Below, one piece after another: positions 63,728 through 64,000 of a stretch of 64,000 bases of DNA. Location: the NCBI RefSeq assembly GCF_900129505.1, contig NZ_LT670818.1, forward strand, positions 1,364,001 through 1,428,000, read 5' to 3'. The stretch's first letter is position 1; each line of letters opens with the position of its first letter. Source of the stretch: Bradyrhizobium erythrophlei. Its GTDB lineage: Bacteria; Pseudomonadota; Alphaproteobacteria; Rhizobiales; Xanthobacteraceae. The notes below the pieces were generated by a model. The model was not told where the DNA came from. It was given only the letters and a program-made list of their open reading frames with translations, and did no database searches. The position numbers and the translations under genes were made by a program.

Positions 63728-64000
63728 ATGACCGATGCTGGCGTTCCCCTGATGCCCCCCAACGATGCGCAAGGCGCGCCAAAGGCCGGATCCGGGCCGG
63801 AAGCCGGCAAGCATTACCGGGTACTGGCACGCAAATACCGTCCCTCCAGTTTCGAGGATTTGATCGGCCAGGATGCCGTGGTCCGCACCGTTTCGAACGC
63901 GTTCGAGACCGGGCGGATTCCGCAGGCCTGGATCCTGACCGGCGTACGCGGGGTCGGCAAGACCACCACGGCGCGGATCCTCGCCCGCGCGCTGAATTAC
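63728..64000 (+). CDS. dnaX: DNA polymerase III gamma/tau subunit, 5' part only
   Basis: The first 91 codons of the clamp-loader ATPase; the rest lies beyond the window. After a poorly conserved leader of about 32 residues comes YRVLARKYRPSSFEDLIGQD, the invariant head of DnaX, and then the P-loop GVRGVGKTTTARILARALN. The start at 63728 is the first ATG in frame; its ribosome binding site is weak. Confidence 0.95.
   Translation, partial: MTDAGVPLMPPNDAQGAPKAGSGPEAGKHYRVLARKYRPSSFEDLIGQDAVVRTVSNAFETGRIPQAWILTGVRGVGKTTTARILARALNY

Overview
The window is high-GC alphaproteobacterial chromosome. The gene families and orders point to Bradyrhizobium or a close relative in the Nitrobacteraceae: a cbbFPTALSX operon with red-type (form IC) RubisCO and divergent cbbR, a lanthanide-type XoxF, the rpmH-rnpA-yidC-engB-argB order, dapD/dapE nearby, and many intergenic palindromic repeats. 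The species call rests on recognition, not on a database search.

Layout. (1) 1-12.6 kb is a one-carbon/autotrophy block: the 5' part of xoxF (minus), an AraC-type regulator, a 26-codon pqqA that is easily missed, and cbbX-S-L-A-T-P-F (minus) with cbbR divergent at the far end. XoxF oxidises methanol with PQQ and a lanthanide, PqqA is the peptide precursor of PQQ, and the Calvin cycle would fix the CO2 released. (2) 12.7-25.8 kb is a catabolic cluster of unknown substrate. It has two MmgE/PrpD proteins, an SDR of 3-hydroxybutyrate dehydrogenase type, a metallo-beta-lactamase-fold lactonase, a carboxymuconolactone decarboxylase-like protein, a HIBADH-like dehydrogenase, a LysR regulator, and a Liv-type ABC importer with two tandem Tat-type binding proteins and a fused permease-ATPase. 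(3) 25.8-45.6 kb is a mosaic of accessory DNA: a substrate-binding-protein relic, a mercuric-reductase-like flavoprotein, a long hairpin repeat, an LLM oxidoreductase, an RND efflux pair with a divergent TetR gene whose 3' end was cut by an IS630-family element, a GGDEF relic, the large NAD-glutamate dehydrogenase, an epoxide hydrolase, and a large serine recombinase whose last nine codons lie inside a tRNA-Arg gene. (4) 45.6-64 kb is conserved chromosome: a histidine kinase, rpmH-rnpA-yidC-engB, a DUF423 protein, argB, a DUF1036 protein, a HAD nucleotidase, dapD, a DUF805 protein, dapE, a retropepsin-like protein, a phosphomannomutase, an Lrp regulator, a PfkB kinase, nudC, a HIT protein, the SRP RNA gene and the start of dnaX.

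The most striking non-genic signal is in region 4. Eight palindromic intergenic elements lie between 45.8 and 63.4 kb, and I found none of this kind before that. Four of them carry, at the tip of a terminal hairpin, an exactly 37-nt module. It occurs five times in total, in both orientations, and most of its stem changes are paired. A different 45-nt palindrome occurs twice, once inside the rnpA coding sequence and once upstream of dnaX.
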